Below are positions 36,200 through 46,529 of a stretch of 64,000 nt of DNA, piece after piece. The stretch comes from Paragonimus westermani (taxonomy: Eukaryota; Platyhelminthes; Trematoda; Plagiorchiida; Troglotrematidae), in contig QNGE01000280.1 in NCBI GenBank assembly GCA_008508345.1, positions 159,615 through 223,614 on the forward strand, in the 5' to 3' direction. The stretch's first letter is position 1. The number at the start of each line of letters is the position of its first letter. A program made the position numbers and the translations under genes. The notes under the pieces are model-generated. The model was not told where the DNA came from, did no database searches, and saw only the letters and a program-made list of their open reading frames with translations.

Positions 36200-37517
36200 T
36201 GACGTACCGTTCAGCAGGACGTCGCTGAGTGGTTCCTACGAGGAAACGTACTGAAACACAGACGAATGATACTGAAGTCTATGATATACTACTACCCCCA
36301 TTTGCCAAAAGACGCCCCGAACACTGATGGGCTCCCCGAGAATTGGTGATGAAGTGGTCATAGGAAATGGAGCTTGTGTCTAGTTTGGTTTGATCCGCAG
36401 TTTGTGTGCTGTTCTCTGCCGGTCTTCCGAAATTGCTTGCAATGAATTGTCACCATAGTGGAACGTAGAGGGCATGCAACCATACAATTCCATTAACACA
36501 CAGTCATGGTCAATCCTGTGCAGGGCTATATGACCCTTTGTGTCAGCACCATTCGTGGCTGGTGTTTACAGAGGACCAGTGATGCCTTCCGACGTTCAAG
36601 CGTACATGCGGCGATGCATTGATTAAATGAATGCTATTTACCGCGAAGGGCTGGTCATTCCAAGGGCCATTGCAAGCACCTCTGTGGTTATTTCAAGCGT
36701 TATATGTAGTACCCCAGCTCGTTGCTTCATCAGACAATGCAAATGTCATTCTGATTATTTCCATTGTGACCACTGCATTCAGCGTGGTGTGTTGATAGCA
36801 CACAGGCTTACCCTCCTTAACTGTGACTGCCAAAACAGAGCAGTTGAAAGTTTTCTTTCCCAGACCGACGTGCACCGTCACACCAGCGATTCCCCATTCC
36901 TTTTTCTACTCTTGGATACGATCCAGAGATTCCCGCATGGCTTTTTGCACCTAGTTTGCCTAGATGTAACAAAGCGTTTGATCGATCTTTGGATATCTTC
37001 ATCGCGTAATGCCGGACACCGCCTTAGTCCTACTTCTATTCGTGTAATATGTGACCAAATAAAGAAGGTGCATACGCACACACCGGTTGATTTTAAAAGA
37101 CTGTGCCGCCCGATAACGGCGCTTGAACGCTGGGAATTAACGGGATTCAGACAGTTGTTGCTCTCTCTTGGTCCCGTTTTACTGCATGGGTTACTGGATT
37201 CTGATAAGTATGAACACTTTATGGGACTGTCCGTTTGTATGTACATCTTATGTCACCCTTTGCTGATACCCAACTATGTTTCCTTCGTTAGATATTTACT
37301 GATTATTTCTGACCTTTATGGCCGTCATAAGAATGTTTACAAAGTGCCACCATTCTTCAATCATTACCCCAATTCCAACGATCTGCTTATCCATCTCGTT
37401 ACTGCCCCTTCCCCTAACACTTATAATAATTCCATCACCACTATTACTAAAAAAATGGTTCGGTATTCCTCATACAGATGGCTGTATCCTTGTACCTGTT
37501 TTACATATTTTCAATAA
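36200..37517 (+). pseudogene. CACTA/EnSpm-like transposase, degenerate
   Basis: The frame reads QDVAEWFLRGNVLKHRRM near 36,213 and YYPHLPKDA near 36,280, then (after +1) RTLMGSPRIGDEVVIGNGAC near 36,320, NVEGMQPYNSINTQSWSILC near 36,465, PFVAGVYRGPVMPSDVQAYM near 36,550, ICSTPARCF near 36,700, CKCHSDYFHCDHCIQRG near 36,735 (four Cys), LHLVCLDVTKRLIDLWI near 36,950, LCRPITALERWELTGFRQLL near 37,100, and LGPVLLHGLLDSDKYEHFMG near 37,170. This order matches animal transposases of the CACTA/EnSpm type (NVDG, P..R.F, C..C, MHLVCLGVTRRL, W...EFR..LL..GP). In-frame stops: 36381, 36456, 36531, 36624. The stretch 36,627-37,517 is open for 296 codons, the longest frame in the window. Clade assignment is from memory. 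Confidence 0.7.
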
Positions 37518-38547
37518 ATAGGTACGGGTTATTTCAACGGTTCTCTCAGACTTCTCGTATTCAATGGGTGCACACAAACAGAGCAACATAAGGAACTCAT
37601 TTTAATCTGTTTCTCCCGCGGATGTACCTCATTTTGCATTTTAAATCTTTTGACACCATCGCTATTGTTCGCAGTGACTGGATGATTACCGAAAGGTCCG
37701 TCAGATGGCCTTCATTTAGAGGTGGAAGCATGTATAGACGTATGTTGTTGAACGTCGTACCCTTACCAGAATAAAGTTTAATTGTATATTTGCTTGTCCA
37801 CTCTAGAAGCTACAGCTAACTCTTTGTTATATTTTCAGACATGTTCAAAGATATTTCCATTCATAAAACTGATGATATAAGATTTGTTTCTGAACCATGC
37901 CGCCTACTTTCAGTTTAATGCTGGTTGAAGCAGTCGTCCGACTGTTCGTCAGGATAGGCATTCCAGCTTTCTGGCGGACGAGGATGAAGCACGTAAAATT
38001 TTTCAGGTCATATTTCAACGAAAATTAAATTGAAGTATGAAACATTTTCAGCTGTGGACCAAGTTGCAATTTTTGCGATATTTTTGACAAGATGTTGCCT
38101 TCCAGCAGACTCTTTATTTTTCTGTGTTCCCATGTATCCACATCTACCTGCTGAGTGGACCGTGAACGTATCCAGTGTGAAGGACTGCTTTTACCATTAA
38201 AGAACAGTTATGTATTTTACCCAGTAATACACACCTGGAAATTTGTCCGTAAAATAAATCTTACCTAATTGCATTCTTTTTTCTTGAGCAACAAAACAAT
38301 GCTTGCGCTAATGAACACTTTTATTTTCCGATGCATCAGGATGTTGAGTTCGATTATTAAAGCGTGGGCATAGTGCGCAGGTCGTGGATTACGCAGCCAG
38401 GGTTTGCGCTCTGGCCGGGATTGCCATCCACGAAGCATCACAAGTTGTTCTTGGGTTGAATGACAACACCCACTGGTTCGAAGCTGTACAAAGTCAAGAT
38501 GCATCGCGCAACATGTATGCGCTTTCGATTTTCCTAACATTTTCTAG
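37518..38547. other. Interval between transposase and DUF4806 frame
   Basis: No confident coding sequence. A plus frame 38,353-38,549 (VVDYAARVCALAGIAI and beyond) reads into the first DUF4806 exon region, but I cannot connect it. A possible acceptor ttttctag ends at 38547. Confidence 0.4.
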
Positions 38548-39622
38548 ATGACTTGCAACTGGCCTACAGATACCAACGAATACTGGAACAATTGTCAGAC
38601 ATACCATCGTCTGACACCACGGATATAATGGATCGCGGTAGCAAACGTAAGAGGTACAGTGAAATCGCATTACGTCACACTTGCAGACAACCTATCGTTC
38701 GTTCTGACTTCATGTATGAAGTGGAATAGAAACGAAAATCTCCAGTGTACAGCGTCGATATCGACTATTCTCCACTACCACCACAGTTGGAGAATATGTC
38801 CCATGCATCTCCATCTCAACCACGATGGACACTGGGGTCATTGGAGAACCTGCACTCTTTCTCCAGCCCTATTGCTTCCAGGTATGTCATCAGTAAAATG
38901 TCAATCAGTACGCATTTAGCTCCACCATCGTTAGTCCACCAGCAGCACACAGTGAGGCAGTGTGCTAAAAACGCCACAGCCAAAGAAGTGAGAAAGTTAA
39001 AAGGTTAGTTTGTTCAATACAAAAAATCACCGTGTTCACCAGGTGTAATTGAGAACTTAGTTTTCCAAAACATCCGAATCCGCAAGGAGGTACATGCCCT
39101 ACGGCTGTAAGTGATTGCATTGCGATTCCAACATGCAGCTCCCGGTACGTCATCCACTGCACACTTCCCCGTGCGATTCCCCATGCAGTCCATAGGGGAC
39201 ATGCAGCTGCTGAAAATGAAGCTGGAAGAAGCAGAAATATATACCCAGCTTGTATGTTTGACTTTTCCGATTCACAGCAAGCAGATGACCTTTCTCAGCA
39301 GTGTCAGCGGCACATCCATGGGTGAATGCACTCGTAATGTTATGAGAACACTACTGACGGATGAAGTGGCGAAAACTATAAAAATGGAGAGGAGTGAACA
39401 ATCGCATCACCATTGCCTCCTCGCCGTTGGCCGCAGCCATCGTTGGTATGTTCGATCACCATAAATCACCACTTGTTAAATGTAAAATCCATCATGAAGA
39501 GGGCTTACCCCGGCGTTTTGCACGTCGACGTCAAGGGAACCATTCAAAGATGGATTCAGAGGGCCAGATTGCGGGCAACGAAAGAAGCCGACGATCTCGT
39601 TACCGACATTTTTGCACTGTGA
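38548..39622 (+). pseudogene. DUF4806-domain gene with micro-introns, mildly degraded
   Basis: Exon 1 (38548-39004) encodes a Ser/Pro-rich N-terminus with one TAG (38727). A candidate 39-bp intron (39005-39043, gttagt...caccag) keeps phase into exon 2, which has TAA at 39108. Both stops are one C-to-T from Gln. Exon 2 ends FPMQSIGDMQLLKMKLEEAE then IYTQL. A 33-bp intron (39252-39284, gtatgt...aagcag) joins it to FLSSVSGTSMGECTRNVMRT and LLTDEVAKTI, the DUF4806 signature (FPL.....L..LE..L.....YxxLV..LS..GG.....T..ILR.L.....A). An A5 run (39380-39384) breaks the frame; without it, NNRITIASSPLAAAIV follows. The end is RAYPGVLHVDVKGTIQRWIQ, then RARLRATKEAD, stop 39620-39622. Function of DUF4806 is unknown; it often occurs in high-copy, transposon-linked genes. 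Confidence 0.65.
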
Positions 39623-39859
39623 TTATAATTACGTACTCGTCAAAGTTAAACAGATGTTGCTGTAAAAATTGCGCTTAATATAACTTATGAATATTTATGT
39701 GCCTTCTACATCGTTTCTCGTAAATTGGAACATTGCGTCGTCGTTATTGTGCAAAATTAGATTTCCGTTTAACGCTACTGAGCTCCGTAGGAAAACAAAT
39801 AATGGGTGGCATATGAAAGATCGCTTAATGTGGCTGCGTGCACTTTTTCTCCCACCTTT

Positions 39860-39982
39860 CCCTGAGTGTTCCCAAAGTGTTTAGTTAGAACACGCAAGGA
39901 TCACTTGGGGAACGCTCAGGGAACTCTCAGGGAACGCTCAGGGAACACTCAAGGAACGGTCGTGCTACTAGGGTGCAAAGTG
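39860..39982 (+). repeat. 11-bp tandem repeats plus inverted unit (possible transposon subterminal repeats)
   Basis: Five 11-bp units run from 39908 to 39962: gggaacgctca, gggaactctca, gggaacgctca, gggaacactca, aggaacggtcg. An inverted unit, ccctgagtgttccc, lies at 39860-39873. The block ends gcaaagtg at 39982, whose complement starts CACTT. CACTA-type transposons carry clustered direct and inverted short repeats inside ends beginning CACT. The block lies 286 bp after the DUF4806 stop. No matching left end was found. Confidence 0.6.
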
Positions 39983-41399
39983 ATAACCCGAAGACATTTT
40001 GCTTAAGTTGTCTGATACATTTATATATAGAATACTAGGATGTGATGAATATTTTCAATCAAAAACTTACTTTTCATTGGGTATCTCTTGTAAGCATACT
40101 AAGTAAATACCGGCAACATCGTTTGAAGGACTGCTAAAAAACAGTTTGCTCAGGTCATCTGGATATTGCTTCAAATATTATACTCTATAATCATTTGAAT
40201 ACTTGTTGTTTTGGGCTGGACATATTCCATGTTACAACATGAACCCAGATGCATCTACTAGGGAAAACACGGTTTAACTCTCGACTTCCAAGCATGGCTC
40301 CTGCTCCACCGGCTGTGCTCCCAATCAAGTAATTTCTGTGGATATATACAAAAACAAAGAATGGCTAACTTCTTGCGAAGCTCATATTTGGTTGCTGAGC
40401 ATATGGTTGGTAGGGACGTTACGCTACTACATGGTCTTAAAGCTTCACCACCGGCTACGCAAGAACGAACAACACACTGATTGGGTGTTTCATCCGATGC
40501 AGTTAAAACACGTGAATTATCATCTTTATACTTGTTCGGCATCTTTTATCTATTCAACGTTTATTCACGTGGGTATCAAATTCGTACAGTTATAAAGGCT
40601 CTAGGGCATCACGTTATAGTTTCACAATTGGACAGCTAAAACAAAATTAAGTCATATTCCAGCGATTGATATACTGGTTTGGAGCCGAAAGTCCAAGGTT
40701 CCGGGATCTGATTGATTTGTCATCTCGGACAATAAGCGAACCTTCGTTGATTTGAAAAATGTACAAATGATCAAAACGATCACGGGTCACTTATTGCGCG
40801 GGTAAATGGAAGTTTCACCGAAATTTATGTTGTCAATGTAAACTTATCCCACTGTTCACTCCGTGCTATACCCATCGATTTTTGTACACAGCTATCAGTG
40901 TCCGTTTCAGCCTAACTTTTCGCCTGGTGCTGTAATTGTTCATGTTCAGTTTCTAGGAGGAGGCGGCTTTGCACGGAAATTATCCGGACTCTTGAATCAG
41001 TGAGTTTCTGAGGCCGCCTGGTGCTGAGGCGATAAGGGAATAAAGTCCTTACTTCCATGAGTGATAATGGGATCCAGTAAATGAAATACTGAGTTCACGC
41101 TATCAGTACTCTCAGAGCACAAACTCACGTTCACCGAAGATACACACAAGTTTATCCTTCCATTGGAAAGCCATGCTAGAAGTGAAAAGTGCGTGGTTGA
41201 TATGGATTTATGCTCCATAACCCGTACTTTCAGATACTGAAACTACATTCTGTGTGAAGCAAATAAGTAGGAAAAAGATGACAGTAATTGCAAATATAGA
41301 GGAGAAATTGGCCATTTGAAATCTACGGTTGGCACAGTATTAACGAAGTTCGTTCAAACGAACCTCCCACTACAAGTCTGGAGAGACAGGTGACCAGTG
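39983..41399. other. No gene recognised
   Basis: No motif on either strand. Frames up to 94 codons (minus 40,258-40,542) carry no signature. Confidence 0.5.
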
Positions 41400-43010
41400 C
41401 CCATTAAATTTTCTTTCACACTCTGTCACACTATCATGAGATATTGCAAACGTTGAAGTATGCTCCAACTGTTCGTAACAGGACATGCGCAAGAGTCAGT
41501 CCTAATTAGTACGACAACTCTCAGGTTCTCCAACTCAAGACTGTGACGTCGAACATACGGATTTGTATGTAAGTTGAACAGAGACTCCGCTTCAATTCCG
41601 ACTGGTACGTTGAAAATATCAAAGGTTTCGTTGAGTTCTGTCCCAAATCTCTTTTATTAATCTGTCTTTATACCAGTTACCCCACCCTCCCTCCTTGTCG
41701 TCACCTCTGAACTTTCCAGAATACCATTGTGTCTTTCCCTATATACGGGTTCCAGGCTTACAAATGGTAGTCCAGATGTGGCCCCGTATTTTCTACACAA
41801 TGTGACAGCAGTACTTGCGCTCTCTCTGGCACGAACTTTCTTTCCGGTATATACTGCGCTCTGTTCCATTTCCGGGCTGCCTCTAAACTCCGCTAGGAAA
41901 CTCTGAAGCTCCTCTCTACGGCACTCTCCAGTCCTCGGCTGCCTCCGCCTCCCAAACTTTCCCCCCACCCTCATTACCAAGAAAACCTGCTCGACCCTGA
42001 CTGTTCCTCAGCAAGAAACTTATTAGACTACTCCACGTTTAAGGTTAGCTGCCGTTAACCTTATCAGCTCTAAACAGTATTCAGGCCCTCCTGAATGCGC
42101 GAGCTTTCAGGATTTTCCGCAGTCCTCAGACCATCAGCGAAGACTTAACAGGGGCACTTCAGGATTTTAACGAGGTCACTGATGAACAAAAAACAATGTC
42201 AGCTCTAACGGTAGCCGCCGAGGTTCCAAACAAATCGCCTAACATTCTGTGGACGTTTCCCTCTCTATCTCTGCGTTGAATGTGCACTTCCTAAATCTGT
42301 CCGGTATCCATGTCAGCAGCCTTGATGGAAAGCCGTAGGTGGTCCGCTCAGCCAATCGCCTTCCTGAAGTCCAAGCAGATAACTTCATCTTTACTCCACA
42401 TCCAACCTTTATACTGTCTCGTCCAGGAAACAAACCACACTGGTGAGACAAGGTATAAGCCACACGAACCCATAATGGCCTACGAAAATAAGACCATTTT
42501 TAATAAGGTGCTCCACAATCCTTTCTCCGGAGATACTTTACACCAGTTTCGGGAAGACCGATGTGGGGTTTGTTGGTCGGTAGTTCCCGAACTCGTGTTA
42601 CTTTTGTCCCTCATGTGTGGGTACAATATCTGTCTTCCTCCAGTGATCTAAGATGATGGCTTTCTTTGGGGTGAGATTAAACAAATGACTGAGAGGCTCC
42701 CGCGGAACACCACTGAGAGGTCTTAATATCCTTGAATGGATACCGTCTAGCCCTATCACCTATCCACTCTAACACTTTTCTCCTCCCCTCCTATCTTAAA
42801 TTCTTCTATCAAGGTTCCTCTTGCAGTCTTTGTGCCGAGCCCAGTTTCAGTAGTTCCGCAGGCTGGAACGTGTAACGCACCGAATAATCTTTAGAAAACC
42901 TGTGCTTTTAGCAATCATTCGGTGAAATTTCCCTCAGTGTCAGCAATGCTGCTCAGTCATTTTTTAACGACCCCTCTGGCCTACACATGGTGTAATAGGG
43001 ATTTGAGGTT
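41400..43010 (-). mobile_element. CR1-like LINE, minus strand, degenerate
   Basis: Minus-strand frames give, in order: RPEGSLKND near 42,975 (pre-RT loop), GIHPRILRPLSGVLREPL-type text near 42,740, LDHWRKTDIVPTHEG near 42,650, a NYRPTNPTSVFPKL block near 42,570, RIVEHLIKNGLI near 42,520, then VICLDFRKA near 42,375 (first catalytic Asp kept) and GFPSRLLTWIPD near 42,320. This is the CR1 RT order (G.DG.HPR.L, W....V.P..K, NYRP.S.TS, I..H......LI, V.LDF.KAFD). The palm motif with the catalytic DD is lost downstream. 41,400-42,240 is assumed to be the remaining ORF and 3' end but has only weak resemblance. Frames shift repeatedly. Confidence 0.7.
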
Positions 43011-43084
43011 CTCAAGATGATAGTCTGCCAGATTCATTACAGACTCTGTCCACCACCCGTTCTGAAAAAAACGAGAAGACGCAA

Positions 43085-43870
43085 ACCATGTGATGTTCAC
43101 CGAAGCAACATATCCTACATTCTGATCACACACAGATACGTGACCAAGTTCAAGCGATTCAGGGGTCATGGCTTAAAGGTGTAACCAAACGAACACGAAA
43201 ACTGGAAACAGAAAACTGTGGGAGGATTTCTCACAATAAGGAAGTGCTGTTCAGTAATCAGTATCTAAACGCACTCATTGAGAACATGATTAGACACATA
43301 TCAACTAAGGAGGAGGAGACCAAAGCAAACAAAACTACCAAGCCTACTGTGCAAATGCCGTACGGTGGACAAACCTTTGAATAAGTTTCCTCTATTCATT
43401 CTGAGTATGCTAACCGGACTGTATTTCAGCGAGATAATACCTTAGAACCAGTGGTGATGCCTTCTAAGAATGTACTGTTTAGGGGCGACCAGCAGGACTC
43501 TGCTCGCTAGATCAATTGCGCCGAATGCGGCTCACATGAGGGAGACAAACAGACAGTTGAAAACATGTTGCTGAGCATAGAGGGTACACACGGCTTTCTG
43601 CTAAAGAAACATACCACCTTCAAAACCTAGGGAGGGATTCGGTCATCGCACTAAATGCACTGTAGGAGAAACAGCGTATGTTTCGACCAAGCTCGAGTGA
43701 TTTACAAGGGTCTGCCTTTCCGTGCTGAGCGATTCTGTGCTGAGGTTCTCATCAGTTACGCGCATCACGCTTGTATTAATCGAAGCAGTAGCAAACCCCT
43801 GTCTTCAGTGTGGCGTGAACGGATGAACAACACGGGACACAGACGCATCTTATCTACATGTTTCACGCCT
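43085..43870 (+). mobile_element. Penelope-like element D (second PLE lineage), C-terminal part
   Basis: Plus strand: VQAIQGSWLKGVTKRTRKLE near 43,149 and KEVLFSNQYLNALIENMIRH near 43,240; then KPTVQMPYGGQTFE, a stop, NTLEPVVMPSKNVLFRG near 43,442, INCAECGSHEGDKQTVEN near 43,510 (decayed GIY-YIG entry, where CxxCxxxYIGET is expected), and HCRRNSVCFDQARVIYKG near 43,656, RAERFCAEVLISYAHHACIN near 43,702, and RSSSKPLSSVWRERMN. The NGYP, LPY, TL...K, CxxC, H...FD.ARV, INR...LP order fits PLEs of the Neptune/Poseidon type, not that of PLEs A-C. The catalytic GIY-YIG residues are not readable. It starts within ~80 bp of the minus-strand CR1 copy. Confidence 0.6.
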
Positions 43871-45917
43871 ACTCAGTAGACAAAGGATTCGACCAATCGG
43901 TTCGGATATGGTGCACACTGACCTAACCACGCCAACCTCCACGAGATCTTTGTTCCTTTGTTAAAGTGATTTCGAATGCAACGTTGCTGAGGAAAGACGC
44001 TCGAGATGATTGAACCGTGAACTGCTGCAACTTGCTAGTAGCGTCGTGTCGTTCTCCATCGAGTTTTCAATAACACATTAAACATGACGCCAAAAATAGT
44101 CGACTTACTTTGGTGCAGACATCTTGAAAGAACTTGGTGAGCGTTTCCAGTTACCCAAAAAATAACCGAGAAAACTACAGGAACTGACTCCCTGTTCTGA
44201 TTGGATTATGTGCCTTGCAATCAATGATGCTGGGTGCTCTCCGTCAGCATCTTTTCAGGCGCCCAGCTTTTCTAACTGAGATTCCCGCCGTTTAGACACA
44301 TGCCGCTTGATATGAACAGCTATCTGCTGGTTATTCCTCCCGTACTTGGCTCATGTCGCAGCAGCACGAACATGTGTGTGAACCGTGGGATGCCACAGGT
44401 GTAGGCTGTTTGGTCGTAGCAGAGAAAACAGGTAGATTCTTGATTCACTCTACAATGCGTAGCTTCGCAGTGTGACAGTTTCCAAATCCAGTGGCCGCTA
44501 GATGCCTCCTGATTATTGTCAACTGGCTGTCCCCAATAGAAGAAAGCTCTAATTACACTGTTCTCTTTGGTGCCGTCGTTACCTCTACTGTTGGAATGAT
44601 AAGCCCCGCAGCCTGTTTATACACGGCTCAAGCTATCCTCCTGCAACTCATGCGCCTTTTCCACTTTAACTCTCCACCAGAGGGTTTCCCCCTTGCGCCA
44701 GCTTCCTCCTAATGAGGCGTGCTTGTCAGTTAGTTGCATACAATTATCTTCAGTTATGTTTCAGGCTACTTTGGCGTCAACATTGCCATGACAGTCTAAT
44801 CAACTCAGCTACCTCGCGACCGACCTCAGTCGCTGGACCTGCATGCCCCTGAAGGATTTGCGACGACTAACAGGGGATTTGGCGTTCACACAAGTGAACT
44901 GCAGACGTATGAAGCCATGATCACTCTTGTTCAAGGGTGTTTCCACCCTCAGTTCGAAAATGCTACTGGGGTTTCTTGTTATAACTCAGTGGTGCACTGT
45001 AGCACACCGACAGTACTTTCAGCTAGTGACCTCACTGGAAAGCTGAAGTAGGGCCTTCCTATATAGGACTGCTAACAATGATTTATCAAACGTACCATTG
45101 ACAGCATGCATCAATCTCCAGTCCAAATCAGAAGCACTGAAATCTGCTACAGCAGGGAGTCGTCGTGAAATGTATCCTTTCAATCTACTAGGACTGAGGG
45201 GTTGCTGTTCATCTTGGTGGATAGAGAAGAGGCTTCTGCAAACGCATAAGAGAGTCGGACTTGTTTATCCAACTGCTATGGAAGAGTGGTTGGTTACCTT
45301 CCACATTCAACTCTGCTTATTGGAACTGGCGACAATGCTGCGCTGTTAAAAACAAAACACGTCCATCCATTCTACTCTCTTGTCTGTTCTCCATGTGGGT
45401 CGAATATCCCGATAGGGGATTTTTTCACGAAGACGTTTCTCCGTAGCCAGGTCTCAGTAACCCAAACGACGTTCTCCCTTACCAGCTCCTCAAGCCAACA
45501 GAATTGGCATACAAGGTCCTCGGAAACTTTTCACGACCACCGGTTCATTCACTATCCTTGAATCGCTGAGCAGTCCCCGGCTCAGACATTAGGCTTGAGC
45601 ACTGCTGTTTCTTGCGGGAGATCCATCACCTCAACCTAGTTTTACAGTGAACGGCACGCACTTTCTCCTTAGGAAGAATTTGCAACGGAGGTGAATCTAT
45701 CCGCGGACCGCATTCTGTTGATCCACTAGTAATTATGTTAACTGTATCCGTGGTCATGAATATTCAGTGCACTTCTGCGCTGCAGTCCATAATTCACCAC
45801 AATTATGACGGCTGGTATGCTCATATTCTGCGGAGTCAATCGACATCACTGTAACCCGACTTTGCTTGATCGTGGCAATTGCTACATCCAGAAAAGACCG
45901 AGCGAATACGATTGAGA
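43871..45917. other. No gene recognised
   Basis: Several plus frames of 60-91 codons (44,491-45,561) show no known motif. The left boundary of the gypsy LTR is at 45918. Confidence 0.5.
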
Positions 45918-46280
45918 TGTAACGATCCCTACGACGCGATAACATTGTACGCGCTGCAGTAAGGCCGAAGAGCTAAATCCTAATCCGACTAAAAAAGAAA
46001 AACACTGGTCTCCAGAAAGAGAGCTTTTACCAACTCAGTCGGAAGAAAATCTACAGGCGGCAATCTTGCGCATTTATGGCTCACCAAGCGGCTTTGTGGA
46101 TAATGTTCAATGGAGCAAATGAAAAGCGTCTTAGGTCATAAACCAGTGACTTAGCGTCCAGCCTGTTAATCAGCGCGATCAAAAAGTATGTTGTAATAAT
46201 GACGCGAGAAAGAGAAATTCGAATTTGCAAAAGTAATATGTTCATTATCGGTTAGCTGGACAGATTTTGGGGGCATTTCA
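45918..46280 (-). repeat. Gypsy 1 3' LTR (shortened)
   Basis: 363 bp, TG...CA. It aligns to 50372-50940 with roughly 7-8% mismatch by hand but lacks ~200 bp of the middle: 'gtggataatgttcaatgg' replaces the (TAA)n and downstream part. Since a diverged LTR-like piece at 54,418 has the middle, deletion here is the simpler reading. Confidence 0.85.
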
Positions 46281-46529
46281 CACCCCCGGCAGCTCTCTTA
46301 TTCATAGTACTAGTATTAGTGGTTCCTGCGATTCAACTGAAAACGCACAGTAGATTTTCTCTTGCAGTCTGACCGTCGTCGGGGTGTGAGGAATCTATCG
46401 ACAATGTTCTGCTGTTGAGTCGCTGCATGTGCTGTGCTCTCCGAAATCGGTGTTCCAACTGGAACGTTCAGCGTATCCAAAAGTATGTTGACCGAGATCT
46501 CTTTCATTGCTGCATTCTTCGAAGGTACT

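Noticed and set aside
36693..37246. Minus frames of 61-122 codons
   Set aside because: Antisense to the transposase frame.
39014..39202. Two minus frames of 62-65 codons
   Set aside because: Antisense to the DUF4806 exons.
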